A DNA stretch of 34,022 bases from Enterocloster bolteae (GTDB lineage Bacteria; Bacillota; Clostridia; Lachnospirales; Lachnospiraceae), in contig JAETNT010000045.1 of the NCBI GenBank assembly GCA_021772025.1, positions 1 through 34,022 on the forward strand, written 5' to 3'. The translations under genes and the position numbers were made by a program. Each line of letters opens with the position of its first letter. Position 1 is the first letter of the stretch. This document shows positions 31,464-34,022 of this stretch, one piece after another. The notes under the pieces were generated by a model. That model ran no database searches. It was not told where the DNA came from and saw only the letters and a program-made list of their open reading frames with translations.

Positions 31464-32729
31464 ATGATGAATAAGATTCAAGAGTGGATTGAGAAGCATC
31501 TCGTTCCTGTTGTTAACAAAATCACAAAAAATTTCTGGTTCAGTATTGTGGCTGACGCCATCCTTTACATAGTTCCATTTTCTATGGTCAGCACCATACC
31601 GTCTCTGTGGGCAATTCTTCGGCGGTTCGTTCCGGCTCTTCCGGATATTTCGCCTATCAGCACCTTTTCCTTTGGACTTATCGGCCTGTTTGTGGCATAC
31701 GTCATACCTTACAACTGTATGAACAAAATAGGCAAAAAAGATCGAGGCATGATTGCTGGATTTACAGGAATTGGCACCTTTATGATGTGCATGAACTTTG
31801 AGACAGTGGAAGGCGGCTCCCTTATTTCTATGTCGAAATTCGGCGCCGGAGGCATGTTTACGGCCATAGTTGTTGGATTGCTTGTGTCCGCTATTTACAA
31901 GGCCATGACCAAATTCTCATTCTTCAGCGAGGACAGTGTGCTTCCGGATTTTATTAAAAACTGGTTTGACAATATTATCGCTATTATTCTGAGCCTGACT
32001 GTCGGTTATATCTTTACCTACGCATTGAAGGTTGATGTATTTACCATGGTTCAGATTATCATGAAGCCAGTAACTGGATTTGCTCAAAGCGCTCCGGGCG
32101 TGGTGCTGATTGTATTCCTGCAAAATATTTTCTATTTCTTTGGCGTTTCAGGGTGGGTATTTACTCCGGTTACCAGGAGTATCACTCAGGCCGCTATTGC
32201 AGAAAACGCATCTTTAGTTGCGGCCGGTATGGCTCCCAAAAATATTTATGCTTATGGGTTCAGCCGTTACCATCACATCGGCGGCCAGGGAGCAACCTTG
32301 CCCCTTGCCCTGTATATGCTTCGAGCAAAATCAAAAAAGTACCGCCTTTTAGGTAAAGCTACCTTGGTGCCATCTGTCTTCAATATCAATGAGCCTTTAC
32401 AGTACGGCGCAGTTGTAGGCAATCCGTTTATGCTGATTCCTACGGTGCTTATTGCTATTATTCTTCCCGGATTTTCTTATCTATGGTTTGCCATGGGTTG
32501 GGGAACTATCAACTATGTGAATTTTGACATGAATTTTGCACCTAATGCGGTTTCTGCATTCTTCATGTCTGGCGGGGATATTCGCAATGTACTTTTAGTT
32601 TGTATCAACTTTGTTATTGCCGCACTGATATGGTATCCATTCTTTAAGGCAGCGGATAAGGCAGAAGTGAAAAAGGAAGAAGAGAGAGCTGCTGCCAAAG
32701 CTGCTAAGCGGGCCGCTGTTAATGCATAA
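31464..32729 (+). CDS. PTS lactose/cellobiose-family EIIC permease
   Basis: The 421-residue membrane protein moves a beta-glucoside and lets EIIB phosphorylate it. Around ten hydrophobic segments are seen; the N-terminal amphipathic part (IQEWIEKHLVPVVNKITKN) and the substrate-loop FNINEPLQYGAVVGNPFMLIP (about 310-330) are EIIC signatures. The tail is a charged Lys/Glu/Ala stretch. Three ATGs are near; the one at 31464 is 9 bases from AGGAG and is preferred to 31458. The sugar is probably cellobiose or another aryl/alkyl beta-glucoside, judged from the glucosidase behind it. Confidence 0.93.
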   Translation: MMNKIQEWIEKHLVPVVNKITKNFWFSIVADAILYIVPFSMVSTIPSLWAILRRFVPALPDISPISTFSFGLIGLFVAYVIPYNCMNKIGKKDRGMIAGFTGIGTFMMCMNFETVEGGSLISMSKFGAGGMFTAIVVGLLVSAIYKAMTKFSFFSEDSVLPDFIKNWFDNIIAIILSLTVGYIFTYALKVDVFTMVQIIMKPVTGFAQSAPGVVLIVFLQNIFYFFGVSGWVFTPVTRSITQAAIAENASLVAAGMAPKNIYAYGFSRYHHIGGQGATLPLALYMLRAKSKKYRLLGKATLVPSVFNINEPLQYGAVVGNPFMLIPTVLIAIILPGFSYLWFAMGWGTINYVNFDMNFAPNAVSAFFMSGGDIRNVLLVCINFVIAALIWYPFFKAADKAEVKKEEERAAAKAAKRAAVNA

Positions 32730-32764
32730 GCACTATTATCGTAAAAGAAAGAAGGAGCTTGATT

Positions 32765-34022
<1,258 letters not shown>

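Overview
The window comes from a spore-forming Firmicute of the class Clostridia, most likely a Lachnospiraceae-type gut anaerobe. The basis is the sporulation gene spoIVA, the ylxM-ffh-rpsP-khpA-rimM-trmD-rplS housekeeping order, strong Shine-Dalgarno sites, consensus sigma-A promoters, a long-form PRPP synthetase and a PRD-regulated PTS operon. The species cannot be fixed from this sequence alone. Every gene except the PRPP synthetase is on the + strand. No gene-free stretch exceeds 300 bases. No tRNA, rRNA, CRISPR array or intact insertion sequence was seen.

Left edge (1-890): the tail of an unidentified gene, then a decayed tyrosine integrase of the Tn916/ICE type. It has a one-base frameshift and a large internal deletion, and it is followed by short repeats that could be old integrase arm sites. 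This wreck ends directly against the promoter of the next operon.

892-8990, translation/secretion block: ylxM and ffh (signal recognition particle), rpsP, khpA, rimM, trmD and rplS (ribosomal proteins, RNA binding, 16S maturation, tRNA m1G37), two type I signal peptidases on either side of the ribosome-assembly GTPase rbgA, rnhB, a YraN-family protein and a PgeF-type laccase-domain protein. Two internal hairpins probably trim expression along the operon. A minus-strand PRPP synthetase (8992-10185) converges on it.

10288-14807: a promoter drives a PDZ/radical-SAM-like DUF512 protein, then der (50S assembly GTPase), plsY and gpsA (first steps of phospholipid synthesis). 14906-19891: a consensus promoter and a 155-base structured leader precede a complete branched-chain amino acid ABC transporter (livK, H, M, G, F), with a perfect hairpin separating the binding protein from the membrane and ATPase genes. 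19983-25348: a small HD hydrolase, spoIVA behind a probable sigma-E promoter, a beta-CASP metallo-ribonuclease with a long leader carrying terminator/antiterminator-like alternatives, rnhA, and a membrane-anchored LprI-like protein. 25393-28597: a 41-residue membrane micro-protein, alaS and rpsU.

28617-34022: a beta-glucoside PTS locus containing an HPr paralogue with a changed active site, a PRD/EIIA transcription regulator, EIIB, EIIC, EIIA and the start of a 6-phospho-beta-glucosidase cut by the window end. Together these could import a beta-glucoside as its 6-phosphate, hydrolyse it and sense the flux.

The points most worth following up are the overlap of terminator, sigma-E promoter and ribosome-binding site in front of spoIVA; the unrecognised structured leader in front of the beta-CASP nuclease; and the dedicated HPr (Q17, K46) with its flanking inverted repeats.
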